The position numbers and the translations under genes are program-made. A DNA stretch of 15,942 nucleotides from Deltaproteobacteria bacterium (GTDB taxonomy: Bacteria > Desulfobacterota > Syntrophia > Syntrophales > Smithellaceae), in the NCBI GenBank assembly GCA_009668925.1, contig SBEK01000090.1, positions 1 to 15,942 on the forward strand, in the 5' to 3' direction. The notes beneath the pieces are model-generated. The model saw nothing but the letters and a program-made list of their open reading frames with translations. It did no database searches and was not told the origin of the DNA. Positions 6,162 through 14,589 of this stretch are shown piece after piece. Every line of letters begins with the position of its first letter. Positions within the stretch are counted from its first letter, which is position 1.

Positions 6162-7556
6162 CTAATTCTTCAGAAGAACATGATGCTTCCGTAAAATTTC
6201 ATAAAATCTCGTCCGGCTGAGGTCGGCTATCCGGCAGGCCTGTTCAATTTCGCCGTCGGTCAGTTTCAGCAAATCTTCCATATATTTCTTTTCAATCTGG
6301 GCGTAAGCGGTTTCCCGCAGATTTTTCAATTTGGGGAAAGTGGAGACACCCCGGGCTTCCTCCACGGGAGGATCCGCCAAATTTTTCCCTTGAGCCAGTT
6401 TAACGCGTATCGTGCTGGGCAGGTGCTTGTGGAAAAGCGTGGGCGCGGACAGAGCGGCGGCAATGGCTCGTTCAATGGCGTTGACCAGCTCACGGACATT
6501 TCCCGGCCAGTTATAGGAAAGCAAAGCTTCCTGAAAATCCGCGGAAAGTTTTTTGGGCTCAATCCGGCTGCGTTCACAGATTCTCTCTGTATGGTAAACG
6601 GCGATTTCAATCAGATCGTCCAGATGATCCCGGAGCGCGGGCACCTTGAGCGTGATGGAGCGGATGCGAAACAGAAGATCTTCCCGAAAGAGTCCGTCGG
6701 CGACCAGCTGTTCCAGATCGCGGTTGGTGGCTGCGATCAGACGGAAATCGCTCTCCATTTCTTTGGCGCTGCCCAGAGGACGAAAACGGTGCTCCTGAAG
6801 GACCCTGAGAAAGCTTTTCTGAATGGCCAGCGGAAGTTCACCGATCTCATCCAGAAACAACGTTCCTCCGTGGGCCTGTTTGATGAGCCCGTCCCGGCGC
6901 TGATCGGCGCCGGTGAAAGCGCCTTTTTCATAGCCGAAAAGTGCGCTTTCCGTCAGGCTCTGCGTCAGGGCGGCGCAATCGACGATGACAAAACTGTGGC
7001 CCGCCCGGGCGCTGTTTTCATGAATCGCCTTGGCAAAGAGTTCCTTGCCAGTGCCCGTCTCACCCGTGATTAGAACGCTGGCGTCACAGGATGCCGCCTG
7101 GGTAACGAGATTATAGCAGGCTTTCATTTGCGAACTTTTGCCGATTGTGCCGGTCAACTTCAAACTGGCCAGCGGCTGTTTTTTCATTTTTTCTTCCCGG
7201 TACTGCAGGGCCCGCAACAGCGGCAGGGTCATCGAGCTGATGGACGATGGTTTCTGAATGTAATCCCAGGCGCCGCTGCGGATCGCCAGTTCCGCGCCGT
7301 CCGCCGTTCCCGCACCCGTGAGGATAATCACCTCGGGTTCCGATGCCGCTTCACGGATCTCCGACAACTTGTCCAGGCCGTTGCCGTCCGGCAGACGAAC
7401 GTCGAGAAAGACAACATCGAAAGAATCAGTGGAAACCAGCCCGAGACCGTCCTTGAGACAGTAAGCGCAGGATACGACATGCTTCTCCGCTTTCAGCGCT
7501 CCGGACAATAATCGGCAAAACATTTCATCATCGTCGATAATCAGAACTTTGGCCAT
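6162..7556 (-). CDS. Sigma-54-dependent response regulator (NtrC family)
   Basis: The 464 residues show the full three-domain layout. The receiver domain (about 3-120) has acidic residues 8-10, phospho-acceptor Asp52, Thr80 and Lys102. The AAA+ domain (about 136-370) has Walker A GETGTGKE (165-172), the sigma-54-contacting GAFTGA loop (212-217) and Walker B TLFLDE (232-237). The C-terminal Fis-type helix-turn-helix includes DLSRTRFYEILRKH. Role: once phosphorylated it forms rings that bind distant enhancer sites and use ATP to open sigma-54 promoters. The start has GAGGGTGA just upstream. It is 30 bases downstream of the hybrid kinase gene, its likely partner. Targets are not shown by the sequence. 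The sigma-54-like promoter of the chemotaxis cluster just beyond its 3' end is a candidate, as is its own cluster. Confidence 0.95.
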   Translation of the reverse strand: MAKVLIIDDDEMFCRLLSGALKAEKHVVSCAYCLKDGLGLVSTDSFDVVFLDVRLPDGNGLDKLSEIREAASEPEVIILTGAGTADGAELAIRSGAWDYIQKPSSISSMTLPLLRALQYREEKMKKQPLASLKLTGTIGKSSQMKACYNLVTQAASCDASVLITGETGTGKELFAKAIHENSARAGHSFVIVDCAALTQSLTESALFGYEKGAFTGADQRRDGLIKQAHGGTLFLDEIGELPLAIQKSFLRVLQEHRFRPLGSAKEMESDFRLIAATNRDLEQLVADGLFREDLLFRIRSITLKVPALRDHLDDLIEIAVYHTERICERSRIEPKKLSADFQEALLSYNWPGNVRELVNAIERAIAAALSAPTLFHKHLPSTIRVKLAQGKNLADPPVEEARGVSTFPKLKNLRETAYAQIEKKYMEDLLKLTDGEIEQACRIADLSRTRFYEILRKHHVLLKN

Positions 7557-7586
7557 AGGTCACCCTCTTCCTCGTCCAAACCGGAT

Positions 7587-8861
7587 TCATTCGTCATCCA
7601 GAATCCGCCGGACGCGTAAACCCAAATCTTTAATAAACACGGGTTTCAAGACAAGCTCCCGGATATTGAGCTCTTCAATTTCTGACATGGATGCGGCATC
7701 GCTGTAACCTGTACAGAGAATAATCGGCAGTTCCGGACGAATCTTTAAGAACATCCGGCACAGAGACGCCCCCGTAATTTGCGGCATCGTCATATCGGCG
7801 ATAACCAGATCAAACCTTGCGGGATTTTCCTGAAACAACCGCAATGCCTCAGGACTGCTGGCCGTTGCTGTAATTTGATAGCCCATTGTTTGAAAATAGT
7901 TTTTCGCCATTCTCACCAGCATTTCTTCATCGTCCACAAAAAGAATACTTTCCGAACCCGGCAGGTCCACCCCGTCGCGGTCCGCCGTTTCCGGCTTCTC
8001 ACAAGGCAAAATCCGCGGCAGGTAGATCGCAAAGGTCGCGCCCTGTCCCGCAGCGCTTTGCACGTCTATTGCCCCGCCGGCATTCTTGACGATGCCATGA
8101 ACAACGGACAAGCCCAGTCCGGTCCCCCCCCGATCCTTCCCGGTCGTAAAAGACGGATCGAATATTTTTTCTTTGATATCCGCGTCGATGCCGCGGCCGG
8201 TATCCGAGACGGACAACCGCACGTAGTTTCCCGCCTGCAGATCAGGATGAGCCGGACGCGCCGTTTGGGGAATCTCGAGGCTGGTAAGGCTTATGGTCAG
8301 CACACCACCCTGATCCTGCATCACGTGCGCGGCATTCGTGCACAAATTCACGATGATCTGGTGAACCTCCGTGGGATCCGCAAGAACAAGCATTTCTTCA
8401 GAGGCAAGATCCGATCTGATTTCAATGGTGCTCGGCAGGCTGGCCCTGAGCAGACTCAATGCCTCTTTCAAAAGTATCCGGATATCCAAAGGCCTTCTTT
8501 CCTGTTCCTGGCTGCGGCTTATGGCAAGAATCTGATTGACCAGATTCTTCGCCCGTCCGCACGCCAGCAACACCTGATCCAGATATTCGTTCCTTACCGT
8601 CCGGCGCGTTTCTCTGGCGGCCATCTCCGTGAAACCCATCATCGACGCCAGGATATTGTTGAAGTCGTGGGCAATTCCGCCGGCCAGAGTGCCAAGCGCC
8701 TCCATCTTCTGGGCCCGCCTTAAGTGTTCTTCCAGGAGTCTCTTTTCCTCTTCCAGTTTCCTGAGGTCGCGTTCCATTTCCTTTCGTTCAATACCGTGTT
8801 CCCGGAAAGGAATGAAATCCGCCGGCGCGAATGGATTATTTTCTGGCTTCTTCTGCGGCAT
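7587..8861 (-). CDS. Soluble hybrid histidine kinase with C-terminal receiver
   Basis: The protein of 424 residues has no transmembrane segment and no recognisable PAS, GAF or other sensor domain. An N-terminal segment containing PADFIPFREHG (13-23) is followed by a charged coiled coil (about 25-50). A HisKA domain follows with phospho-acceptor His65 in GIAHDFNN, then an HATPase domain with N-box (Asn172, Asn176), G1 box DTGRGI (220-225) and G2 box GGTGLGL (245-251). The C-terminal receiver (about 305-424) has acidic residues 310-312, Asp356 and Lys406. Role: autophosphorylation on His, then transfer to its own receiver and probably to the neighbouring sigma-54 regulator. The input must come through a binding partner. 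The gene lies 11 bases after the unknown 255-residue protein's stop and 30 bases before the regulator. Its ribosome binding site (AAGGA) is moderate. Confidence 0.93.
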   Translation of the reverse strand: MPQKKPENNPFAPADFIPFREHGIERKEMERDLRKLEEEKRLLEEHLRRAQKMEALGTLAGGIAHDFNNILASMMGFTEMAARETRRTVRNEYLDQVLLACGRAKNLVNQILAISRSQEQERRPLDIRILLKEALSLLRASLPSTIEIRSDLASEEMLVLADPTEVHQIIVNLCTNAAHVMQDQGGVLTISLTSLEIPQTARPAHPDLQAGNYVRLSVSDTGRGIDADIKEKIFDPSFTTGKDRGGTGLGLSVVHGIVKNAGGAIDVQSAAGQGATFAIYLPRILPCEKPETADRDGVDLPGSESILFVDDEEMLVRMAKNYFQTMGYQITATASSPEALRLFQENPARFDLVIADMTMPQITGASLCRMFLKIRPELPIILCTGYSDAASMSEIEELNIRELVLKPVFIKDLGLRVRRILDDE

Positions 8862-8872
8862 GCGCCATTTCC

Positions 8873-9640
8873 TTACAGATCAAACATGGGTTCTCCGGCA
8901 ACCGATTGCAGCAGGGCCGCCGCGTCGTTTTCCTGAGACGGCTCACCGCAGAGGGCAAGCCAGACGCTGCCTTCCGCCCCGCCCACGCCGCCCGCGGCAA
9001 TCATCCGGGCGGTCGCACCCGTGAGCTGCCTGATGGCATCAAGTTCGGTTATAATTTCACCGGGCACCGGCAAAAGCCGCGGGCCCTGAACACCCGGCTC
9101 ATTGACCTCGAGAGCAAGATCATCGAGATTTCCGGAAATGCGTTTTTCCAGACCCACCGGAATAATCAGCCGCACCCGCCGGCCGTAATATGCCGGAAGC
9201 GATGCGCCGATCGTCCCTGCCTGTGGATGGCCGATCAGAATCGCCGCCCGCCGACTTTCCAGATCAAGGGCATTCGCCCCTTTCAAAATGACGTCCCCCT
9301 CCCGCAAATCTGAGGCCACGTCGAAAATGGTTTTGCCTTTCTGCCAAACGCCGTCCCGAATCACGACATCGCCCGGGAAACCGCTTTCATCGGGGAGCCG
9401 TCCATCTTCCTTTTTCGGACGAACAGGCGGCAAAATAATGCCGCGGAAAAAACGTCCCTTTCGGAAATCCTGCGCCTGCCCGATCGCCGCGAGCAATTCC
9501 TCAGCGACATACCCGTTGGTTGTCCCGGCGATGATCACCACGGTCTTGCCTTTAAGCGCGGCCAGAACTCCCGGGTGCCGGGCAACGGCCTTGCCGATCA
9601 GCCTCTTGCCGGCAGCCGGCGTCAATGCAAATTGTTTCAT
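8873..9640 (-). CDS. Conserved protein of unknown function, possible ISOCOT-type fold
   Basis: The start ending at 9640 gives 255 residues and is chosen because GGGAGG lies eight bases upstream; a longer frame would overlap the cupin gene and reads as low-quality sequence. No family was recognised with certainty. The protein is soluble. It carries [17 protein letters not shown] (34-50), [12 protein letters not shown] (115-126), a glycine-rich [14 protein letters not shown] (136-149) and [15 protein letters not shown] (158-172). In order and character these resemble the sugar-phosphate or CoA binding loops of the ribose-5-phosphate isomerase/DeoR-sensor/CoA-transferase fold (G-x-G-S/T-T, then G-A-D-x-x-D, then a strand plus Lys). 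That is an inference from pattern only. It sits between the cupin gene (28 bases upstream) and the hybrid kinase gene (11 bases downstream), so it may supply the kinase's input signal or share its regulon. Confidence 0.75.
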   Translation of the reverse strand: MKQFALTPAAGKRLIGKAVARHPGVLAALKGKTVVIIAGTTNGYVAEELLAAIGQAQDFRKGRFFRGIILPPVRPKKEDGRLPDESGFPGDVVIRDGVWQKGKTIFDVASDLREGDVILKGANALDLESRRAAILIGHPQAGTIGASLPAYYGRRVRLIIPVGLEKRISGNLDDLALEVNEPGVQGPRLLPVPGEIITELDAIRQLTGATARMIAAGGVGGAEGSVWLALCGEPSQENDAAALLQSVAGEPMFDL

Positions 9641-9668
9641 CGCTGAAGCCTCCCTATTCCTTTCTTTA

Positions 9669-10016
9669 TCACGCGACAAATTTTTTATTTGGAAGATAAT
9701 CCTCGCGTACGGGGGAAAACGCCTCGACGGCCACCGAGTCCGTGATGACATCCGCGGAATGCTCGACGCCGGCGGCAATGCACCAGCTGTCGCCGGGCCG
9801 GGCATCGAATTGTTCATCGCCCGCCGTGAATACCATATGGCCGCTCACCAGATAACCCGTCTGCTCGTTGGGGTGCGAATGCGGGGGAATGACGCTGCCT
9901 TCTTTGAGCCGAAATTCGGCAAGCAGCGTCCGTTCTCCGAAAACCAGCGTCTTTTGATCAATCCCTTTGATCCGTGAATAATAGCCTTCAGCGTTCTTCC
10001 TGCAAAACATCGCCAT
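9669..10016 (-). CDS. Single-domain cupin protein
   Basis: This 115-residue protein has one cupin barrel. Motif 1 is [20 protein letters not shown] (40-59) with candidate metal ligands His46, His48 and Glu51 or Gln52. Motif 2 is [17 protein letters not shown] (74-90) with His86. The family usually binds Fe, Mn, Ni or Zn and includes dioxygenases, isomerases, sensors and quercetinase-like proteins; small ones of this kind often have unknown substrates. It is cytoplasmic, with no signal peptide. Its start lies 4 bases after the osmC stop, so translation is probably coupled. A second ATG two codons in is an alternative start. The neighbours (OsmC, unknown protein, kinase, regulator) suggest a stress or metabolite response, but its reaction cannot be read here. 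Confidence 0.85.
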   Translation of the reverse strand: MAMFCRKNAEGYYSRIKGIDQKTLVFGERTLLAEFRLKEGSVIPPHSHPNEQTGYLVSGHMVFTAGDEQFDARPGDSWCIAAGVEHSADVITDSVAVEAFSPVREDYLPNKKFVA

Positions 10017-10020
10017 CTTT

Positions 10021-10449
10021 CTATCCCTTCTCTATTTCATATTGCGTAACAATATCCACGTTGCCTTTCAACATCGCCCACACGGGGCAGTAAGTTTCTT
10101 CGGCCAATCGGATAACCTTCTGCATATCAGCGTCCTTTACATCCGCTGAACGCAGTATGAACCGCAGTGTTATGGTTTCGAGAGACGTCGGATGCGTTTC
10201 GCGCCTCACGCCTCCGGCCTGTACCTGAAGACCGGCAATCTTTTTCTTCATGGTGCCAAGCAGATAGACCACGGTCGAGGCTGAGCATCCGGCCAGGCTG
10301 AGCAATAAGACCTCCAGACCCGTGAGCCCTTGGCCATCGCCGATCGGCGGATGATAATCGAAGGTGATGGCCGGATTATCCCTGACCACACCGGAAAATT
10401 GAATTTTTTTATTGATCAAAGTAACGGATGCTTCCAACTGTTCAGGCAT
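10021..10449 (-). CDS. OsmC/Ohr family protein
   Basis: The 142-residue protein matches the OsmC fold: an N-terminal strand pair, then GLTGLEVLLLSLAGCSASTVVYLL (41-64) containing Cys55, and LAEETYCPVWAMLKG (115-129) containing Cys121. Family knowledge: these two cysteines form the active site that reduces organic hydroperoxides with lipoyl or thiol partners. Both are conserved here, so peroxidase activity is plausible; the subfamily (OsmC, Ohr or YhfA-like) is not certain. It is the first gene of a leftward cluster with cupin, unknown protein, kinase and regulator. GGAAGGAG lies upstream of the start. In an anaerobe it would protect against oxidative damage (inference). Confidence 0.9.
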   Translation of the reverse strand: MPEQLEASVTLINKKIQFSGVVRDNPAITFDYHPPIGDGQGLTGLEVLLLSLAGCSASTVVYLLGTMKKKIAGLQVQAGGVRRETHPTSLETITLRFILRSADVKDADMQKVIRLAEETYCPVWAMLKGNVDIVTQYEIEKG

Positions 10450-10570
10450 GAAGATTCTCCTTCCGATCCATCCCGTTCATCATCCATTTTTCTCGTCGCG
10501 GCTGCCTTCGGAGTAATCGTCAATCGTCAAGAACCGCCGTTTCCGGCTCGAGCCGATTTTCATAAAGGAA

Positions 10571-10597
10571 AGTATCCTATTTTTCTCAACTTATCAA
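10571..10597 (-). promoter_or_regulatory. Weak candidate sigma-70 promoter for the osmC cluster
   Basis: On the minus strand TTGATA (10597-10592) and GATACT (10576-10571) resemble -35 and -10 boxes, but the spacing is only 15 bases. The predicted start would be about 115 bases before the osmC ATG. No better pair was seen in the 280-base divergent gap, and no sigma-54 element occurs there. Confidence 0.25.
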
Positions 10598-10729
10598 GAA
10601 CCTGTATGCATGAAAATTGGGCGCAAAAGGGATCGCCGGCCGGGCCATGCGGCATCTTGACAAATGACCGGCAACGTGCCATCCCTCACGCATAATGCAC
10701 AAGACACCTATTAAAGGAGATAAAATCTT

Positions 10730-12814
10730 ATGGGAGAGATGGTGACGTTTACGAAGGAAGGGCCGGTTGGTTTGATTACGGTGAACAATCCGCCGGTGAA
10801 TGCACTGGCGCAGGCGGTGCGGGCGGGGATCAAATCGGGAATTGAGAAGGGCATTGCGGACGGGGATGTTTTGGCCATGGTGATTATCTGCGAGGGCCGG
10901 ACGTTTATCGCGGGGGCGGACATCCGGGAGTTCGGGAAGCCGCCTATGGAGCCGCATCTGCCGGACGTCTGCCAGTTCATCGAGAACTCTCCGAAGCCGG
11001 TGGTGGCGGCGATTCACGGGACGGCTTTGGGCGGAGGCCTGGAGATACCGCTATCCTGCCATTTTAGGATTGCCGTGGCTACCGCGAAAGTGGGCCTGCC
11101 GGAAGTGAAACTCGGTCTTTTGCCCGGAGCGGGGGGGACGCAGCGGCTGCCGCGCATCGCCGGTGTGCAGACGGCACTGGAGATGATCACGTCGGGAAAC
11201 CCGATTGCCGCAGCCAAGGCCAAGGCGATGGGGATCCTCGATGAAATCGTGGAGGGCGATTTGAAGGCGGCGGCTATGGCGTTTGCGAAAAAAGTCGTGG
11301 AAGAGAAACGCCCCTTGCGGAAAGTCAGTGAAATGACCGCCAAAATCGAAACACCTTCCGTCTTTGATGATTTTGCCAAAGCCAATGCCCGGAAGTTCCG
11401 GGGATTTATCGCCCCCTACAAATGCATCGAAGCCGTGAAGGCCGCCACGGAACTCCCCTTTGCCGAGGGCATGAAGAAGGAAAGGGATATCTTTGTGGAG
11501 CTCCAGGCTTCCGACCAGTCGAAGGCCCAGCGGCATGTCTTCTTTGCCGAAAGAGAAGTCGTGAGGATTCCGGGGCTGCCCGAGGACCAGCCGACCCGGG
11601 AGATTAAATCCGTGGGGATACTGGGTGCGGGCACCATGGGCGGAGGCATCGCCATGGCGTTTGTGAACGCCGGCATCGAGGTGGTGCTTCTGGACGTCAA
11701 ACAGGAGTTCATCGACAAAGGGATGGCCGTCATCAAGAAGAACTATGCCAACACCGTGGCCAAGGGATCCTTAAAGCAGGACGTCATGGACAAGAGAATG
11801 TCCTTGATTAAACCGACCCTGGCCTATGAAGACTTAAAGGATGTCGACCTGGTCATCGAAGCCGTGTTTGAAGACATGGCCATCAAGAAGGAAGTCTTCA
11901 CGAAGCTCGATGCGGTGTGCAAGCCGGGGGCCATTTTAGCCTCCAACACCTCCTACCTGAACATCGACGAAATCGCCGCCATCACCAAACGGCCCCAGGA
12001 CGTCATGGGGATGCACTTCTTCAGCCCGGCGAACGTCATGAGACTGCTGGAGAACGTCAAAGGGAAACTGACCTCCCCCGAGGTTTACGCCACGGCCATG
12101 AAGGTGGGGAAGAAGATTGCGAAAGTCCCGGTGCTGGTCGGGGTCTGCGACGGCTTTGTCGGGAACCGGATGCTTGCCAAAAGGACAAGAGAATGCGGGT
12201 TCATGCTGGAGGAAGGCGCGCTTCCCTGGCAGATCGACAAGGTCATTTACAACTTCGGCTTCCCGATGGGCCCCTATCAGATGGGTGACATGGCGGGATT
12301 AGATGTCGGCTGGCGGAACCGCAAGGCGAAGTTCAATTCGCTTACCGAAAGAGAAAAGAAAAACAACATTTTGGACCAGATCTGCGAGATGGGCCGCTTC
12401 GGCCAGAAGACGGGCTCGGGCTTCTACAAGTATGATGAGAAGCGCAATGCAACGCCCGATCCGCTGATTGAGGAGCTCATCATCAAGCACTCCCAAGAAG
12501 CCGGCATCGTAAGAAGAGCCATTACCGATCAGGAAATCGTAGAAAGAGCGATTTACTCGATGATCAACGAAGGCGCGAAGATCCTGGAGGAAGGCATTGC
12601 CGCGCGGCCGCTGGACATCGACGTGGTCTGGCTTTACGGCTACGGCTTCCCGGTGTACCTGGGCGGTCCGATGTTTTATGCCGACACGGTGGGCGTAGGC
12701 AAGGTGTACGATGCGATTCTGAAGTACAAGGACCTCGTCGGCGCCGAATACTGGACGCCCGCACCGCTTCTGGAAAAACTCGCCAAAGCCGGCAAGGGGT
12801 TTTATTCGAAATAG
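10730..12814 (+). CDS. Bifunctional enoyl-CoA hydratase / 3-hydroxyacyl-CoA dehydrogenase (FadB/FadJ-like)
   Basis: The 694-residue fusion catalyses two beta-oxidation steps: hydration of trans-2-enoyl-CoA, then NAD-dependent oxidation of the 3-hydroxyacyl-CoA (reversible, so it can also work in synthesis). The N-terminal crotonase domain (about 1-190) has the CoA/oxyanion segments AGADIREF (61-68) and HGTALGGGLE (96-105) and both catalytic glutamates, Glu105 and Glu125. The NAD-binding Rossmann domain begins at 295 with G-x-G-x-x-G (299-304). The catalytic His429 of MHFFSP and Glu441 have the usual 12-residue spacing, and the C-terminal dehydrogenase helical domains follow. Architecture and length match the peroxisomal-type and bacterial bifunctional enzymes. 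AAAGGAG precedes the start. It stands alone with its own terminator. In syntrophic bacteria this fits fatty-acid or crotonyl-CoA metabolism (inference). No thiolase or acyl-CoA dehydrogenase is nearby. Confidence 0.95.
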   Translation: MGEMVTFTKEGPVGLITVNNPPVNALAQAVRAGIKSGIEKGIADGDVLAMVIICEGRTFIAGADIREFGKPPMEPHLPDVCQFIENSPKPVVAAIHGTALGGGLEIPLSCHFRIAVATAKVGLPEVKLGLLPGAGGTQRLPRIAGVQTALEMITSGNPIAAAKAKAMGILDEIVEGDLKAAAMAFAKKVVEEKRPLRKVSEMTAKIETPSVFDDFAKANARKFRGFIAPYKCIEAVKAATELPFAEGMKKERDIFVELQASDQSKAQRHVFFAEREVVRIPGLPEDQPTREIKSVGILGAGTMGGGIAMAFVNAGIEVVLLDVKQEFIDKGMAVIKKNYANTVAKGSLKQDVMDKRMSLIKPTLAYEDLKDVDLVIEAVFEDMAIKKEVFTKLDAVCKPGAILASNTSYLNIDEIAAITKRPQDVMGMHFFSPANVMRLLENVKGKLTSPEVYATAMKVGKKIAKVPVLVGVCDGFVGNRMLAKRTRECGFMLEEGALPWQIDKVIYNFGFPMGPYQMGDMAGLDVGWRNRKAKFNSLTEREKKNNILDQICEMGRFGQKTGSGFYKYDEKRNATPDPLIEELIIKHSQEAGIVRRAITDQEIVERAIYSMINEGAKILEEGIAARPLDIDVVWLYGYGFPVYLGGPMFYADTVGVGKVYDAILKYKDLVGAEYWTPAPLLEKLAKAGKGFYSK

Positions 12815-12823
12815 GTGCTTGAT

Positions 12824-12863
12824 AAATAATCCCCGCGGGATGAAAATCTTGCGGGGATTATTT
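12824..12863 (+). terminator. Intrinsic terminator after the hydratase/dehydrogenase gene
   Basis: AAATAATCCCCGC (12824-12836) is the perfect reverse complement of GCGGGGATTATTT (12851-12863), giving a 13-base stem over a 14-base loop. The GC core is followed by an ATTATTT arm that serves as the U-rich end. It starts 9 bases after the stop codon. Confidence 0.8.
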
Positions 12864-13005
12864 GCTGCCTTCCGTCAGCCGGAACTGCTTCTGAAAAAGC
12901 AAACCTTCTCTTGGATGATGATTTTAAGATACTGAATGCCATGAAGAACATGCGGCTCATAGGGTCAAAAGAGATCACGATGTTAATTGAATATGAGGGG
13001 TAACG

Positions 13006-14355
13006 ATGACGAAAGAAACCAATCAATTCAATTTTCTCATCGTCGACGATGAGGCCAACATTCGCAGGATGCTGGCCATCTGTCTGGAAACTGAAGGATA
13101 CCATGTGACGGCGGTCAGTAACTTCGATGACGCACTTTCCGAAGCATCGAGAAGATCTTTCGACATTGCGTTCGTGGATGTTCGTTTGGGAACGCTTAGC
13201 GGACTCGACTTGATTCCCGCCTTACTTGCCGCCACGCCTTCGCTCAGAATTGTCGTGATTACGGCCTATGCCTCAATAGAAACCGCCGTGGAAGCCATGA
13301 AACGGGGGGCTACGGACTATCTTCCCAAACCCTTTACCCCGGCTCAGGTTAAGCTGGCGATCCACAAGGTATTTGACATTCGCAATCTGGAGCAGAAGAT
13401 CACCGCCTTGAGCGAAGACCTGGGGCGTGCGCATTCCGATATCGATTTTTCCAGTGTCAGCGCGGCCATGACCAGGGCCGTTGATCTGGCAAGGCAGACG
13501 GCGCAGTCTGATGCTACCCTTCTCATCCGCGGTGAAAGCGGAACAGGGAAGACCATGCTGGCCAAAGCGATTCATGCCTGGAGTCTTCGGGCCGGGATGC
13601 CGTTCGGCGTTATTTCCTGTCCGTCCTTGTCGCCGGAACTTCTGGAGAGTGAATTATTCGGACATATTAAAGGAGCTTTTACCGGCGCTGTGCGCGACAA
13701 TCCCGGACGGATCAGCATTTGCAACGGGGGAACGCTATTGCTCGACGAAATCGGCGACTTGCCCCTGCCTCTGCAGCCGAAACTCTTACGATTTGTTCAG
13801 GAGCGGGAATACGAGCGCATCGGGGATTATGCAACGCGTCGCGCCGATGTCAGGATCATCGCCGCCACCAATATCGACCTGCAAAAATATGTTCGGGAAG
13901 GTCGTTTCCGGGAGGATCTTTATTATCGGCTCAATGTCATTCAGATTGAAATCCCGTCTCTGCGGGAACGGCCCGATGATATTGCCTCTCTGGCCAACGG
14001 CCTGCTGACATTTTTTGGAAAAAGCTGTCACAAAACCCTGTCGGGTTTTACCGCTGAAGCCCTGCAACTCCTGAAGAGTTACCCATGGCCGGGAAATGTC
14101 CGAGAACTGAGAAATGTTATCGAGAGAGCTGTTATTCTGTGCAAAGGGAATCGGATCGGAATCGACCATCTCCCGGAAAATATGCTTGCCCTGAATAAGG
14201 CGATCAGGATCGGTGACCCGGTTTCTCTTGATAAGATTGAAGAGGAGCATATACGCCGCATCCTGGCTTCAACCCGGTCTTTACAAGAGGCAGCCGATCT
14301 CCTCGGGATTGACCAGGCCACGCTATGGCGCCGGCGCAAACAATATGGCATCTAA
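13006..14355 (+). CDS. Sigma-54-dependent response regulator (AlgB/NtrC-like), likely kdp regulator
   Basis: The 449 residues form the same three domains as NtrC. The receiver has acidic residues 14-16, Asp58, Thr86 and Lys108. The AAA+ domain (about 150-385) has Walker A GESGTGKT (176-183), the GAFTGA loop (223-228) and a Walker B TLLLDEIG. The C-terminal helix-turn-helix is [20 protein letters not shown]. The [10 protein letters not shown] context and the closing [22 protein letters not shown] segment recall AlgB of Pseudomonas. All residues needed for phosphorylation, ATP use and sigma-54 contact are intact. GAGGGG lies just before the start. The kdp genes begin 235 bases downstream behind a near-perfect sigma-54 promoter, so control of potassium uptake is the likeliest job (inference). 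No partner kinase is adjacent; it may be encoded after kdpC beyond the window. Confidence 0.93.
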   Translation: MTKETNQFNFLIVDDEANIRRMLAICLETEGYHVTAVSNFDDALSEASRRSFDIAFVDVRLGTLSGLDLIPALLAATPSLRIVVITAYASIETAVEAMKRGATDYLPKPFTPAQVKLAIHKVFDIRNLEQKITALSEDLGRAHSDIDFSSVSAAMTRAVDLARQTAQSDATLLIRGESGTGKTMLAKAIHAWSLRAGMPFGVISCPSLSPELLESELFGHIKGAFTGAVRDNPGRISICNGGTLLLDEIGDLPLPLQPKLLRFVQEREYERIGDYATRRADVRIIAATNIDLQKYVREGRFREDLYYRLNVIQIEIPSLRERPDDIASLANGLLTFFGKSCHKTLSGFTAEALQLLKSYPWPGNVRELRNVIERAVILCKGNRIGIDHLPENMLALNKAIRIGDPVSLDKIEEEHIRRILASTRSLQEAADLLGIDQATLWRRRKQYGI

Positions 14356-14381
14356 CCGCCTTGCAATTTTCAAGCTTTCCC

Positions 14382-14405
14382 GATGCATCTTTTGCAGGAT
14401 GCAAA
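14382..14405. promoter_or_regulatory. Cluster of inverted repeats, candidate enhancer (UAS) for the sigma-54 activator
   Basis: GATGCATC (14382-14389) is a perfect 8-base palindrome. TTTGCA (14391-14396) and TGCAAA (14400-14405) form a second inverted repeat with a 3-base spacer, and TGCATC (14384-14389) pairs with GATGCA (14398-14403). The cluster is centred about 100 bases upstream of the predicted kdp start, the normal enhancer position for NtrC-type regulators. An AT-rich tract (14423-14449) follows before the promoter, as would suit DNA bending. Confidence 0.5.
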
Positions 14406-14464
14406 GAACCTTGCTACCCACTTAAAAATAACTACATTAATTCATAACCATAGCAGATGTGGCT

Positions 14465-14481
14465 TTGGCACAGTGATTGCT
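14465..14481 (+). promoter_or_regulatory. Sigma-54 (-24/-12) promoter of the kdp operon
   Basis: TTGGCAC (14465-14471), five bases, then TTGCT (14477-14481) reproduces the sigma-54 consensus YTGGCACG-N4-TTGCW at all core positions, with the GG and GC 10 bases apart. Only the G after TGGCAC differs (A). Transcription would begin near 14492. It lies in the gap between the sigma-54 regulator gene and kdpF and points toward kdpF. Confidence 0.8.
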
Positions 14482-14589
14482 GCATCTTGAGAAAGTTGAA
14501 TAATGATTGCGCATGCCGCTTTTTTGGGCGTCACCCTTTTATTTTTCGGTCTTTCTGTTTTTTACGAAAGCCTGCGGGAGGTTTACATC

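Noticed and set aside
6390..7073. Plus-strand open frame of 227 codons opposite the sigma-54 regulator
   Set aside because: It is antisense to the AAA+ domain with all its conserved motifs.
7779..8723. Plus-strand open frame of 314 codons opposite the hybrid kinase
   Set aside because: It mirrors the kinase coding sequence, has Arg/His/Gln-rich content and no domain.
9641..9817. N-terminal extension of the unknown 255-residue protein to an upstream ATG
   Set aside because: It would overlap the cupin gene by about 150 bases and has no ribosome binding site, while the ATG at 9640 has GGGAGG at good distance.
10657..10696. TTGACA and CATAAT upstream of the hydratase/dehydrogenase gene
   Set aside because: The two boxes are 28 bases apart, too far to act as a -35/-10 pair; at 17 bases no -10-like sequence is present.
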